Source of the DNA: Myxococcales bacterium
GTDB lineage: Bacteria; Myxococcota; Myxococcia; Myxococcales; Myxococcaceae
NCBI GenBank assembly: GCA_003153055.1
Contig: PMBV01000241.1
Coordinates: 174-28,077 of the forward strand
Length of the DNA stretch: 27,904 bases
Direction: 5' to 3'
Shown here: in pieces, positions 20,405 to 27,722 of the stretch
Position numbering within the stretch: position 1 is the stretch's first letter
How the letters are laid out: every line of letters starts with the position of its first letter
Translations under genes and position numbers: made by a program
Notes under the pieces: model-generated
Databases searched by the model: none
What the model saw: the letters and a program-made list of their open reading frames with translations, nothing else
What the model was told of the DNA's origin: nothing

Positions 20405-21175
20405 TCAGAGAAAGCCATCACAGGGCGTACCCAGGGTGAGCCCGCTGTAGGGCCCCAGGTCGAGGTAGATCATCCGCACGTTGTCTTCCACGGGCACCTC
20501 GATGAGGGGCGTCTCTTTGGTGCCCACCACCCACTTGAGGATCTGCTTCGGGCTGCCTGCCGAGCTGATGAGTCGGAGCGTGCCGTCCTTGGTGGCGAAG
20601 ATGGTGCCCTCGCTGTCGTCGACGATGTCCTTCAGGGGCAGTTGCTTCATCTTGCCTCTGGGACCCATGAAGACCCGGAAGTCTCGGCGGTCATTGTAAT
20701 CTTCGGTGCGGAGCCGATCGACCAGGAAGTAGTTCCCCGAGTCGTCGCGCATGAGCTTGTCGGGGCGGCGCGTCCACGGCGCGGGCAGGAGCGCGGCCGT
20801 GTCGAGGAGCTTCTTGAGCTCGGCCTCGGCCAGAGGGCTGAGCTTGGTGGTGCGCTTTCCGCAGGTGAGCTCGTAGGTCTTCCCCTCGTCGTGCATGGTG
20901 ATGCTGGGCCGGCCGGCCGAGAATGGCACCCGGGGATCCCAAAAGGAGACGTCCCAGCTCTCGTCGCCGCTCTTCCCTCCGCCGATGACTCGGCTCTGGT
21001 ACAGCTTCTTGGCGTCTCCCGAGAAGAGCATCTCGCCCAGCGGGTTCTCGGAGTTGTACACCACGTAGTGCCCGTGACCGTCGCTGAGGGCCTTGAGCTT
21101 CGTCTTGATGGCCGAGACGTCGACCGGCGTGGGCGCCTGCGTGAGGAAGATGGAGACCAGCACGAGTGCTTGCAT
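20405..21175 (-). CDS. Exported protein of unknown function
   Basis: With the start at 21175 the product has 256 aa and opens with a short signal peptide (MQALVLVSIFLTQAPTPVDVSA). The frame is open for another 107 codons upstream, but that extension runs through the divergent promoter region and into the antisense of the sulfate-binding gene, and its Cys-rich, AT-richer composition differs, so it was left out. The mature protein is mixed alpha/beta with no repeat: HGHYVVYNSENPLGEMLFSGDAKKLYQSRV, YELTCGKRTTKLSPLAEAELKKLLDTA, DKLMRDDSGNYFLVDRL, FRVFMGPRGKMKQLPLKDIV. Two cysteines could pair (in TCGKR and near the C-terminal PCDGFL). I do not recognise a family. It converges on the ATPase gene, 42 bp away. 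Confidence 0.72.
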   Translation of the reverse strand: MQALVLVSIFLTQAPTPVDVSAIKTKLKALSDGHGHYVVYNSENPLGEMLFSGDAKKLYQSRVIGGGKSGDESWDVSFWDPRVPFSAGRPSITMHDEGKTYELTCGKRTTKLSPLAEAELKKLLDTAALLPAPWTRRPDKLMRDDSGNYFLVDRLRTEDYNDRRDFRVFMGPRGKMKQLPLKDIVDDSEGTIFATKDGTLRLISSAGSPKQILKWVVGTKETPLIEVPVEDNVRMIYLDLGPYSGLTLGTPCDGFL

Positions 21176-21378
21176 GGGCCAAGACTCTAGCCGAGTCGGC
21201 TCTCCATGCACTTGTTGATCCCACTTCAAAGGGTCACGTGCTGCACCGACCTTGTTGCCTGAGCAGCAGCCAGTGAACGAATTCCAGCACTGGTCGCGGA
21301 AGAACTGCAAATCGTGCCACGACGAGTTCTGCGTGAAGCAGTAGACAGCCGAGTCCGTTCCGGCGGATTGGCGTCCGC

Positions 21379-21407
21379 TTGACCGGATATGGTGGTCGTT
21401 GTAGACA
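21379..21407 (+). promoter_or_regulatory. Probable sigma-70 promoter of the sulfate-binding protein gene
   Basis: A TTGACC hexamer (21379-21384) is followed after exactly 17 bp by TAGACA (21402-21407), 49 bp before the chosen ATG at 21456. The -35 matches consensus at five of six positions; the -10 is weaker. A GGAG ribosome site lies at 21446-21449. The surrounding gap 21176-21455 is AT-richer than the genes on either side and must also hold the promoter of the divergent exported-protein gene. Confidence 0.45.
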
Positions 21408-21455
21408 TTCGTCCAGTATCGCGGACACGCCACCAATCGGAGCACGGAGATGCAC

Positions 21456-22499
21456 ATGACGACCACGAAGAAGACCCTGAGCAGCCGCGGTGCCATCTTG
21501 ACCGGCCTTGGCTGCCTCCTCGCTCTCTCGGGCGCGGGTTCCGCTCAGGCCGCGGGAGGCAAGCGCGTCGAGCTGCTGAATGTCTCGTACGATCCGACCC
21601 GCGAGCTCTACGAGGCAGAGAACGCCGCCTTCGCCAAGCAGTGGAAGGACAAGACTGGCGACGAGCTGGTGGTGAAGCAGTCACACGGCGGTTCGGGGAA
21701 GCAGGCTCGGGCCGTCATCGACGGGCTCGACGCCGACGTGGTCACTCTGGCGCTGGCGTATGACGTCGACGCGGTGGCGAAGGCGGGGCGCGTGGCGCCC
21801 GACTGGCAGAAGCGGTTCCCCCAGAACTCCACGCCGTTCACCTCGACCATCGTGTTCCTGGTGCGCAAGGGGAACCCCAAGGGGCTCAAGGGCTGGGACG
21901 ACCTGGTGAAGCCGGGCGTGGCGGTCATCACTCCGAATCCGAAGACGTCGGGCGGGGCGCGGTGGAACTACCTCGCGGCCTGGGCCTATGCCTTGAAGAA
22001 GAACGGAGGCCAGGAGGAGAAGGCGAAGGAGTTCGTCCGGGCGCTGTACAAGAACGTGCCGGTGCTCGACTCAGGGGCTCGTGGGTCGACCACCACGTTC
22101 GTCGAGCGAGGCATGGGCGACGTGCTGCTGGCGTGGGAGAACGAGGCGTTCCTCGCGGTGGAGCAGCTGGGGAAGGGGAAGTTCGAGATCGTCGTCCCGT
22201 CGGCGTCCATTCTCGCTGAGCCGCCGGTGGCCCTGGTCGAGAAGAACGTCGAGAAGCACGGCACGCGGGCCTTGGCCGAGGCGTACCTGGGCTTCCTCTA
22301 CACGCCCGAGGGCCAGGAGATCGCCGCGAAGAACTTCTACCGCCCCCGTGACCCCAAGGTCGCCGCCAAGCACCCAGGGCAGTTCCCGCACCTCGAGCTG
22401 TTCACCATCGACGCCGTGTTCGGTGGGTGGACCAAGGCTCAGGCGGCACACTTCGCCGACGGGGCGATCTTCGATCAAATCTACACTCCGGGTGCGTAG
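21456..22499 (+). CDS. sbp: Sulfate/thiosulfate ABC transporter periplasmic binding protein
   Basis: The 347-aa protein starts [15 protein letters not shown] with a signal peptide cleaved near SAQA-AGG. The ATG at 21456 was chosen over one at 21450 because GGAG (21446-21449) is six bases from it and only touches the earlier one. The mature part follows Sbp/CysP closely: [43 protein letters not shown] (anion-binding Ser/Gly), [60 protein letters not shown], and the ending [30 protein letters not shown]. It binds sulfate or thiosulfate in the periplasm. The usual permease and ATPase genes (cysT, cysW, cysA) do not follow: the next gene is antisense and overlaps its last 19 bases, so this is an orphan or was cut off from its operon. 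Its last 24 bases recur at 25071-25094. Confidence 0.92.
   Translation: MTTTKKTLSSRGAILTGLGCLLALSGAGSAQAAGGKRVELLNVSYDPTRELYEAENAAFAKQWKDKTGDELVVKQSHGGSGKQARAVIDGLDADVVTLALAYDVDAVAKAGRVAPDWQKRFPQNSTPFTSTIVFLVRKGNPKGLKGWDDLVKPGVAVITPNPKTSGGARWNYLAAWAYALKKNGGQEEKAKEFVRALYKNVPVLDSGARGSTTTFVERGMGDVLLAWENEAFLAVEQLGKGKFEIVVPSASILAEPPVALVEKNVEKHGTRALAEAYLGFLYTPEGQEIAAKNFYRPRDPKVAAKHPGQFPHLELFTIDAVFGGWTKAQAAHFADGAIFDQIYTPGA
22476..22499 (+). repeat. 24-bp direct repeat, left copy (3' end of sbp)
   Basis: This 24-bp sequence includes the sbp stop codon and the stop codon of the antisense helicase gene. It recurs in the same orientation at 25071-25094 with a single mismatch (T/C at the seventh base). 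The two copies bracket the helicase gene, 2,595 bp apart start to start. A repeat that rebuilds the 3' end of a host gene on one side is the usual mark of site-specific integration, but no integrase is present in between. Confidence 0.8.
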
Positions 22500-24856
22500 C
22501 CTCGGGGGCCTGGGGCATCTGGGGAGGGACGGCGGCTCTCCGTGGCGATGTAGCCTTCGCAGCAGGCTGCGGCCTGGCCCTGCCAGACGAGCACCGTGAT
22601 GGCACGGGCCGCCAACAACACATCGGTTTCAAGCACGGCGGCTAGGTCGGTCAACGAGAGCGGCGCGGCAGCCTGCACGAGTGCTGCAAGTGCCGTCTCA
22701 GCCCAGCGTCGCTCGCGTCGAGATGGTGGCGGTGGGCGCGCTCGAATGACGACCAGTTGGTGGACGTGGCCTGGTCGGATCGGGCGGCCCTCGTTGATCG
22801 CCCGTTCCTCGACAGGCATTCGGCGAGCGTACCAACGCAACTGGCGGAGCGCCTTGGCTTCGATTTCGCGCACGTGTTCGCGGGTGACGCGCTCCTCGTA
22901 TCCAAGCTGCTCGAGTGTCCTGGGGGCTTCACCATGGAGGCCAAACCTGCGCTCGACGACAGACAGCGGCCTTGGCGGGAGGGAACTCATCCAGCGCGAG
23001 GGTTGAGACAGGTACTCGGTCGTTAGAATCCGGTCGAGCGGCGTTGGGGACTCCGGCGCGTTACCGCCGCTGAAGATTCGAAGGGACTCGAGTGCTGCCA
23101 GGCGGTCCGCGCTCCTGCGCGCCTTGCGCGCGACCGCTCGTTCGAGATGCTCGAGGTCCTCGCCGCAGGTTTGTTCGCAGACGGAATGCTCGCCGGGTTC
23201 GAAGCCGGAGAGGAAGCGGGCACCCACGGCGTCGGGCTCGGCAACGCAGAGGAACCGCAGGTAGCCCGCCTCGTCCGCGGGGAAGCCCAACCACTCGAGA
23301 AGCGCCTCGCCCCGGCCCGTGAAGAGCCGATGCCGGAACAGGAGCGCCCGAAAGCGGTAGCGACTCGGCGGCTTCGTCGGGTCGAAGTCAGGGCAGGTCG
23401 CCAGGACGCGCTCGACCCCGGCTCGATCCCCGCGGCGCAGGGTCGGCTTCTTGAGCTCTGCCGCCAGCAGGATTCGTTGGCGCAGCCGAACGCCGGCCAC
23501 CGGCGTCGACAGGTGTTGTTGGAGCGCGCGCTGCCCACCGCCGCTGGGCTCCGGCTCGCCGAGCACCGTGCCGGCGAGATAGCCCCCGACGGGGGTCCCA
23601 AAGAGGTCTGTCGGGAGCGTGGGGAGCGCTGGAAGGTCGCGCGGCAGGAGCACGTAGATGTGCGCTTCCTCGGTGCCGCTTCGGGTCATGGCGCGGAAGT
23701 ACTTCTGAGTCGCTCGCACCCTGGACACGGACGGAGCGAGGTCGATGAGGAGCTTACAGCGTGGAGAGCTCCAGCCCTCGAGCAAGACGCCCACTTGGAT
23801 GAGGGTGTCGATTTCGCCCGCCTCGAAGCGCGCCAGGGCAAGCTCGCGCTCCTCTCGAGGAGTTCCCCCCAGCAGGAGCGCAGGAGTCGGGGCCCCGAGC
23901 GGACGGTGGGCCTCCAGGTACTTCGACAGATCGTAGGCCTGCTGCCGGGTCGAGCAGCAGAGCAGCGCGGCCTTTTCTTTGTTGCCTTGCGCGTACCGAA
24001 AGAGCTGCGTCGCCTTGAAGAAGGGGGCCGCGGACATCAGGCGACCGAGCGTGTCGCGCTGGTAGTCGCCGGCAACCATCTTCACGACCGAGCCGGCGTG
24101 ATCGACCTCCGCGACCCAAATTCGCGCGGGCGCCAGGAGCCCGAGCTCCAGGGCCTCGCCGAGGGAGACCTCGTGGATGAGCTCGGGGAAGAAATGGCAC
24201 AGGCGGCGCTCGGCGTCATAGTCGGGTGTCGCCGTGAGCGCGATCCGAAGGGCCTCGGGTTCGAAGGCGTCGCGCAGCAAGGCCGTGCGTGAGCCAGTCA
24301 TCGCCCGGTGCGCCTCGTCGACGAACACCAGCGCCGAGCGTCGCATGGGCCCAGGAACCGCCGCCGCGCCCAGTCGCTGGAGCATGGAGTAGGTGGTGAC
24401 GTTGATTCCGTCGGCGACGACGGCCCGCTCCTCGCCGCTCAGGACGCCGATGGGGGTCCGCGGCAGCATCTCGCCGAGGAGCCGCCGGGTTTGCTGGATC
24501 AACGTTCGAGTGGGGACGACGATGGTCGCGGTCAGTCCGCAGCGACCGATGATCTCGCCCGCGAGCACGGTCTTGCCAGTGCGGGGCGGCAGGACGATTC
24601 GGCAGAAACCGCTGTTCGGGATGGGCTCAGCGGCGCGTGCATGGCTGATGAGGTACTCAGCGAACCGCTCGAAGACCAGCGCCTGGTCCGCGCGAAGCGA
24701 GAAAGAGGCCGAGACAGGGCTCTCCCCTCGGTTTTGCAATCTGGAAGCCGCGCGCTCGAGACGCTGACGCATCGAGCAGGCGCTCTCGCCCGCTTCGAGA
24801 CCCAACGGCTGCGCGGCCGCCGCGTGTGGGAGCTTGCCGACCATGGTGCGACGCAT
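22481..24856 (-). CDS. SF2 DEAH-box helicase with C-terminal sigma-70 region-4 domain
   Basis: The 791-aa protein has a complete superfamily-2 helicase core: a Q-like motif ([12 protein letters not shown]), Walker A PPRTGKT (90-96), DEAH (180-183), LTATP (207-211), and in the second RecA domain [26 protein letters not shown] and motif [12 protein letters not shown] (384-393). A middle region (about 430-600) has two Cys (560, 564) but no full zinc site. Residues about 621-677 match sigma-70 region 4 closely: [18 protein letters not shown], then [18 protein letters not shown], the -35-recognising helix-turn-helix of principal sigma factors. The last 75 residues ([13 protein letters not shown]...[15 protein letters not shown]) look like a winged helix. 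No nuclease domain was seen. The first ATG (24856) lies inside a palindrome; ATGs at 24844 and 24772 are alternatives. No Shine-Dalgarno decides. It stands alone between direct repeats. Function is unknown; DNA/RNA unwinding at promoter-like or phage sequences is conjecture. Confidence 0.88.
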   Translation of the reverse strand: MRRTMVGKLPHAAAAQPLGLEAGESACSMRQRLERAASRLQNRGESPVSASFSLRADQALVFERFAEYLISHARAAEPIPNSGFCRIVLPPRTGKTVLAGEIIGRCGLTATIVVPTRTLIQQTRRLLGEMLPRTPIGVLSGEERAVVADGINVTTYSMLQRLGAAAVPGPMRRSALVFVDEAHRAMTGSRTALLRDAFEPEALRIALTATPDYDAERRLCHFFPELIHEVSLGEALELGLLAPARIWVAEVDHAGSVVKMVAGDYQRDTLGRLMSAAPFFKATQLFRYAQGNKEKAALLCCSTRQQAYDLSKYLEAHRPLGAPTPALLLGGTPREERELALARFEAGEIDTLIQVGVLLEGWSSPRCKLLIDLAPSVSRVRATQKYFRAMTRSGTEEAHIYVLLPRDLPALPTLPTDLFGTPVGGYLAGTVLGEPEPSGGGQRALQQHLSTPVAGVRLRQRILLAAELKKPTLRRGDRAGVERVLATCPDFDPTKPPSRYRFRALLFRHRLFTGRGEALLEWLGFPADEAGYLRFLCVAEPDAVGARFLSGFEPGEHSVCEQTCGEDLEHLERAVARKARRSADRLAALESLRIFSGGNAPESPTPLDRILTTEYLSQPSRWMSSLPPRPLSVVERRFGLHGEAPRTLEQLGYEERVTREHVREIEAKALRQLRWYARRMPVEERAINEGRPIRPGHVHQLVVIRARPPPPSRRERRWAETALAALVQAAAPLSLTDLAAVLETDVLLAARAITVLVWQGQAAACCEGYIATESRRPSPDAPGPRGYAPGV

Positions 24857-24875
24857 GCTACATGCAGTTGTCGCA
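24847..24875 (-). promoter_or_regulatory. Two-part palindrome over the helicase start (candidate operator or hairpin)
   Basis: Nested inverted repeats cover the helicase start: outer arms TGCGAC (24847-24852) and GTCGCA (24870-24875), inner arms GCATG (24853-24857) and CATGC (24861-24865) around CTA, with four unpaired bases on one side. If translation starts at the ATG at 24844 the palindrome is directly upstream, where a repressor or an RNA hairpin could control the gene. A helicase carrying its own helix-turn-helix could bind here itself (inference). Confidence 0.4.
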
Positions 24876-24905
24876 CAAGACGCTTTTTGAGCCCACTCGC
24901 GGTGA

Positions 24906-25094
24906 GGCTGTCGGCCTCCAGCTCAGTCGCGGGGAACACCCGCACCCGTCGGGGCTGGCCGCGAAGCTCCCAGGGACCTGGCCTCGGTGCACGTCGACCT
25001 CATGGGGCTGCGCAAAGACGTGGGCGCGCTCGATGGCGGCGCGGCCATGGGCGGCGATGGCCGTCTCGTTCAAATCCACACTCCGGGTGCGTAG
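24906..25094 (+). pseudogene. Possible 3' remnant of a gene ending in the right repeat copy
   Basis: After an in-frame TGA at 24903, this frame reads without stop to the TAG at 25092-25094. From about 24969 it looks coding (high GC at third positions; LASVHVDLMGLRKDVGALDG, then GRLVQIHTPGA). The last residues QIHTPGA-stop match the end of the sulfate-binding protein (QIYTPGA-stop) in the same frame, because the 24-bp repeat is read in the same phase in both places. It may be the displaced 3' end of another gene. The minus strand is also open here (24858-25157), so the coding strand is not certain. The rest of the 302-base gap 24857-25158 holds only the palindrome and no other gene I can support. 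Confidence 0.35.
25071..25094 (+). repeat. 24-bp direct repeat, right copy
   Basis: This copy has one mismatch to 22476-22499. Upstream of the repeat the two sites share only scattered bases, so the duplication is sharply bounded on the left by CAAATC; on the right the sequences diverge right after TAG. The segment CACTCCGGGTG within it is a near-palindrome, as in core sites of some recombinases. Confidence 0.8.
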
Positions 25095-25158
25095 GCACTG
25101 AGGGGGCGCATCAGACTGAAGGGACTCATCGCATCGGATGACGTAGGGTCCCCTCACA

Positions 25159-25869
25159 ATGGCTCACCCTCCGAGGACCATCATCACCGACTTCCGCGAG
25201 CTCCCCGAGGTCAGCCCTGAGGAGCTCGCCGCCGGCCGCTCCCTCCCAGCCTTCTTGGCGAGCATCGTCGCGGCCGCATCGATGGAGCCTGCCCACTCGA
25301 AGGCGCGACTGCCGCTCCGCTGCCGATGCCGGCCCGGACACCGCGCCTGCCCGGGCAACATCCTCATCACCCGCCACGTCGCTGCCCTCGACGTGCAGTG
25401 GCGCTGCTCGAAGTGCGACTTCAGCGGCGTCATCAGCCACTGGCAGGACTCAGCGTGGGACTTGGGGGCGCCTCAATACCCAGATGTCGAAGTCGTCGCG
25501 CCCGAGCTCCCCCGAAATCGCGTCCCAGCGGCGCTCGCGGGGCGGTGGCTCTTTACCGAGATGGAAAGCTGGGACGCCGACGCCATGGGTCTGGCGTACA
25601 TCGAGTTCGCGAAGCATGGCGGCTCGCTCCGCTTCATCGCCATCGAGGGTGGGCTCGATTGCCGCTACGGCGAGGTGGACGGGCGCCCGTCGGTCGAGTT
25701 CTCGTGGATGGGCGAGAATGAAGGCGACGCGGCCTGCGGGCGTGGCTGGGTTCACCTCCAGACCGACGGCTCCTTGGCGGGGCGAGTCTTCATTCACAAC
25801 GGCGACGACTCTTGCCTCATTGCGACCCGGGCCGATGGGCCCAAACCGCGCAAGTCCCGCCGCCGATAA
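25159..25869 (+). CDS. Zinc-ribbon protein with GRWxxxEMExWD-type C-terminal domain, function unknown
   Basis: The 236-aa cytoplasmic protein joins two conserved but uncharacterised modules. The N-terminal half has a zinc-ribbon pattern: LRCRCRPGHRACPG, then VQWRCSKCDFSGVISHWQ, the C-x-C/C and C-x2-C layout seen in many small bacterial hypothetical proteins. The C-terminal half (about 128-225) starts GRWLFTEMESWDADAMGLAYIEF and continues LRFIAIEGGLDCRYGEVDGRPSVEFSWMGENEGD...GRGWVHLQTDGSLAGRVFIHNGDD, a domain often encoded alone. The last residues are basic (KPRKSRRR). No enzyme motif is visible. It lies just right of the repeat that ends the helicase segment and is divergent from it. Confidence 0.8.
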   Translation: MAHPPRTIITDFRELPEVSPEELAAGRSLPAFLASIVAAASMEPAHSKARLPLRCRCRPGHRACPGNILITRHVAALDVQWRCSKCDFSGVISHWQDSAWDLGAPQYPDVEVVAPELPRNRVPAALAGRWLFTEMESWDADAMGLAYIEFAKHGGSLRFIAIEGGLDCRYGEVDGRPSVEFSWMGENEGDAACGRGWVHLQTDGSLAGRVFIHNGDDSCLIATRADGPKPRKSRRR

Positions 25870-25888
25870 GTGCACTGACCGTTTCGAT

Positions 25889-26356
25889 TCACCGACCGGC
25901 CGGTGAGCGTACGGCGCCGCCGGGCGTCACATCCCTCCAACGCCACGCGTACCAAACGATGAACGACGTGCAGGCGACTTCCACCGTGCCGAAGAGGAAG
26001 TAGTAGGGCTTCGGCAGGCTGCCCGTCGCGAACACCGACCCGAGCACCGCCACCGTGTGTAGCGCTCCAGCGATGATGTTCGCCAAACGGTTGGCGCGGT
26101 ATCGAAGGATGCGCGACAGCAGCACCATCGCTATGGCGGTCTCCATGAGCACCGCCGCGCCGAACAGGAAGCCTTGCGTGACGTGGACCGATCCGATCTG
26201 CCCCGTCATGAACTGGCGGAGCGACTCCGGGTCCATGAGTGACATGACGTCGGCGTACAAGTAGTTGAGCATCGCGAAGATCCACAGCGTCGAGAGCAGG
26301 ACCTTCACGCGGTCGTGGGAGTGCTTCGGGTGGTCTGTCACGGGAACTCCGATCAT
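25889..26356 (-). CDS. Small four-helix membrane protein (DUF6326-like)
   Basis: The 155-aa product has four transmembrane helices: VLLSTLWIFAMLNYLYADVM, VTQGFLFGAAVLMETAIAMVLL, NIIAGALHTVAVLGSVFATG and FLFGTVEVACTSFIVWYAW. The motifs LNYLYADVMSLMDPE, ITQ-like VTQGFL, SRILRYRANRLANIIAGAL and FIVWYAWRWRD fit a common bacterial membrane family of unknown role, which I believe is named DUF6326. The second of two adjacent ATGs (26356) was taken; a weak AGGG lies just before. A longer frame would add a Pro/Ser-rich stretch without conservation. It follows the RNA ligase gene on the same strand after 103 bp. An internal 84-bp part of its 3' coding region is duplicated upstream at 27639-27722. Confidence 0.82.
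   Translation of the reverse strand: MIGVPVTDHPKHSHDRVKVLLSTLWIFAMLNYLYADVMSLMDPESLRQFMTGQIGSVHVTQGFLFGAAVLMETAIAMVLLSRILRYRANRLANIIAGALHTVAVLGSVFATGSLPKPYYFLFGTVEVACTSFIVWYAWRWRDVTPGGAVRSPAGR
25918..26001 (+). repeat. 84-bp direct repeat, left copy (inside the small membrane protein gene)
   Basis: This 84-bp block is repeated in the same orientation at 27639-27722 with a single mismatch. It covers the codons for the last membrane helix of the small membrane protein but stops about 30 bases before that gene's stop codon. The two copies lie 1,721 bp apart and bracket the membrane protein gene and the RNA ligase gene. Confidence 0.9.
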
Positions 26357-26459
26357 CATGGCCCTGCGGTAGCTGCTCCAACGAAGGAGCCGGCAAGGTG
26401 ATTGCGGGTTGATCGGCGCTGGGCGAGTGAGGGGCGACGGGCGGATGGGAGGGCCTCCG

Positions 26460-27479
26460 TCAGTCCCGTTCACCCAGGAGGTAGGCGTTGGAGATGGCCT
26501 TGAACGAGAGACGCCCTGCGAGGACGTCACTGCGCAGCTCCTCCCGCGGGCGAATCACGATGCCTTCCCGCTGGCTCTTCGTCCCCGGGTAGAGGCCCTC
26601 CGCCTTGGCGAGGAGCGATTCGACCGTCTCGTCGAAGCGCTCGCCCTCGAAAGCCACGGGCACGGGCTCGAGGCCGTGCTCCCGGCAGAACGCGCGGAGC
26701 TCGGCGTCGTCGAGGCAGCGGCCGTCGCCAGTGTCGAAGACGCTGAAGACGAAGAGGTCCTTGTCCGCGAGGCCGACCGGGTTCCTCTGGATGCCTGGGC
26801 CCACGATCTCGCCCTGAATGGCAAGCCGCGGGGCCTTCGCCAGCACCTCGCCGATTCGGCGCTTCTTCGCCACGTACCAATAGAGGTTCTCGCCCTCGAG
26901 GATGGAGTGGTTCCGCCCGCAGACGTGGAGCTCGCCGTCGAGCATCAGGAAGGTCGTGCTCGTCCCGTCCATCTTCACCGTGGCCACGAAGGGCCTGCCG
27001 CGGAGTTCATCGAGCACGCTGGGCGCGGACTGCACGCGCTGCTCGTCTGTCTTCGGCACCAGGCCCGGGAACGGGCCGCGGTACTCGCCCATGCCGGTGG
27101 GCGGCGGCGGCTCGTACTTGGTGACACCGAGGCGCTCAGTGACGTCGTCACCCTCCTGCACACCGTCGATCCCAACCGCCTCGAGCGGCAGCAACAGCCC
27201 TTGCGACAGCACCCCACGGAGCGTCGCGGTGCGTATGCGGAACTTCTCGGGGCGGGGCACCGGAGCGGCCGCGCCCTTCGGCTGCCAGAGCCAGGCGTAG
27301 CGCGGGGAGTCGGGAGGCACCGAGTCGATCTCCAGGTACATCGCTAGGTCCCCAGGCCGTACCTCGCCCTTCTTCACCACACATTGCCAGCCGGAGACGC
27401 GAGCGAGCTCGATGCGATCGGCGTTGGCGATAGGCGCGACGGTGACGATTCGCACAACGGAGGCGAGCTTGCGCTTCAT
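26460..27479 (-). CDS. ATP-dependent RNA ligase, DraRnl (Rnl5) type
   Basis: The 339-aa protein has the size and layout of Deinococcus DraRnl. The N-terminal OB-fold-like module (MKRKLASVVRIVTVAPIANADRIELARVSGWQ...GDLAMYLEIDSVPP) is followed by a nucleotidyltransferase domain with motif I VKMDGTS (adenylated Lys169), GRNHSI, QGEIVGPGIQ, motif III FVFSVFD (243-249), motif IV EGIVIRP (305-311) and motif V SFKAIS (Lys327). Such ligases join 3'-OH and 5'-phosphate ends, preferring nicks where the 3' side is RNA, through ligase-adenylate and RNA-adenylate steps. A strong ribosome site precedes the ATG. No kinase/phosphatase or other RNA-repair gene is next to it. It may form an operon with the small membrane protein gene downstream. 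It lies between the copies of an 84-bp direct repeat. Confidence 0.93.
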   Translation of the reverse strand: MKRKLASVVRIVTVAPIANADRIELARVSGWQCVVKKGEVRPGDLAMYLEIDSVPPDSPRYAWLWQPKGAAAPVPRPEKFRIRTATLRGVLSQGLLLPLEAVGIDGVQEGDDVTERLGVTKYEPPPPTGMGEYRGPFPGLVPKTDEQRVQSAPSVLDELRGRPFVATVKMDGTSTTFLMLDGELHVCGRNHSILEGENLYWYVAKKRRIGEVLAKAPRLAIQGEIVGPGIQRNPVGLADKDLFVFSVFDTGDGRCLDDAELRAFCREHGLEPVPVAFEGERFDETVESLLAKAEGLYPGTKSQREGIVIRPREELRSDVLAGRLSFKAISNAYLLGERD

Positions 27480-27486
27480 GACGGAT

Positions 27487-27492
27487 CTCCTT
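27487..27492 (-). promoter_or_regulatory. Ribosome binding site of the RNA ligase gene
   Basis: The minus strand reads AAGGAG seven bases before the ATG at 27479. It is the strongest Shine-Dalgarno in the right part of the window and fixes the ligase start. Confidence 0.8.
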
Positions 27493-27638
27493 GGTCAGGT
27501 GGTCGAGCGGTGGACGGCCGCGTGTCGCGCCCCTGACTCGGCGTGTCCGGGGCTGACGGGCATCCTCGAGATACTCCGCGTGCTTTCGGAAATGGCGTCA
27601 TTCCCTTGACCAAAGGCACAATCGTAACGCTCCGGCCT

Positions 27639-27722
27639 CGCCGGGCGTCACATCCCTCCAACGCTACGCGTACCAAACGATGAACGACGTGCAGGCGACT
27701 TCCACCGTGCCGAAGAGGAAGT
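27639..27722 (-). pseudogene. 84-bp repeat, right copy: fragment of the small membrane protein gene with a nonsense change
   Basis: Read on the minus strand, this copy encodes FLFGTVEVACTSFIVWYA and then a TAG where the intact gene has TGG (Trp). That base is the single difference between the copies. Upstream of the fragment (27723 onward) the sequence is unrelated, so the 5' part of the gene is missing. It is therefore a dead fragment, left by duplication or by recombination at the edge of a mobile segment. Confidence 0.82.

Noticed and set aside
23147..24292. Plus-strand open frame (381 codons) opposite the helicase
   Set aside because: The minus frame contains every helicase motif; the plus frame is its shadow.
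25068..25094. GTTCAAATCC-like T-loop in the right repeat copy, suggesting a tRNA 3' end as integration site
   Set aside because: No 5' acceptor strand complementary to the end of the repeat is present upstream, and the left copy is the coding end of sbp.
24858..25157. Minus-strand 99-codon frame ending in LCDNCM just before the helicase start, hinting at a RecQ-like zinc site
   Set aside because: Only one CxxC pair, no other RecQ feature, and the frame crosses the right repeat copy; no support for a gene.
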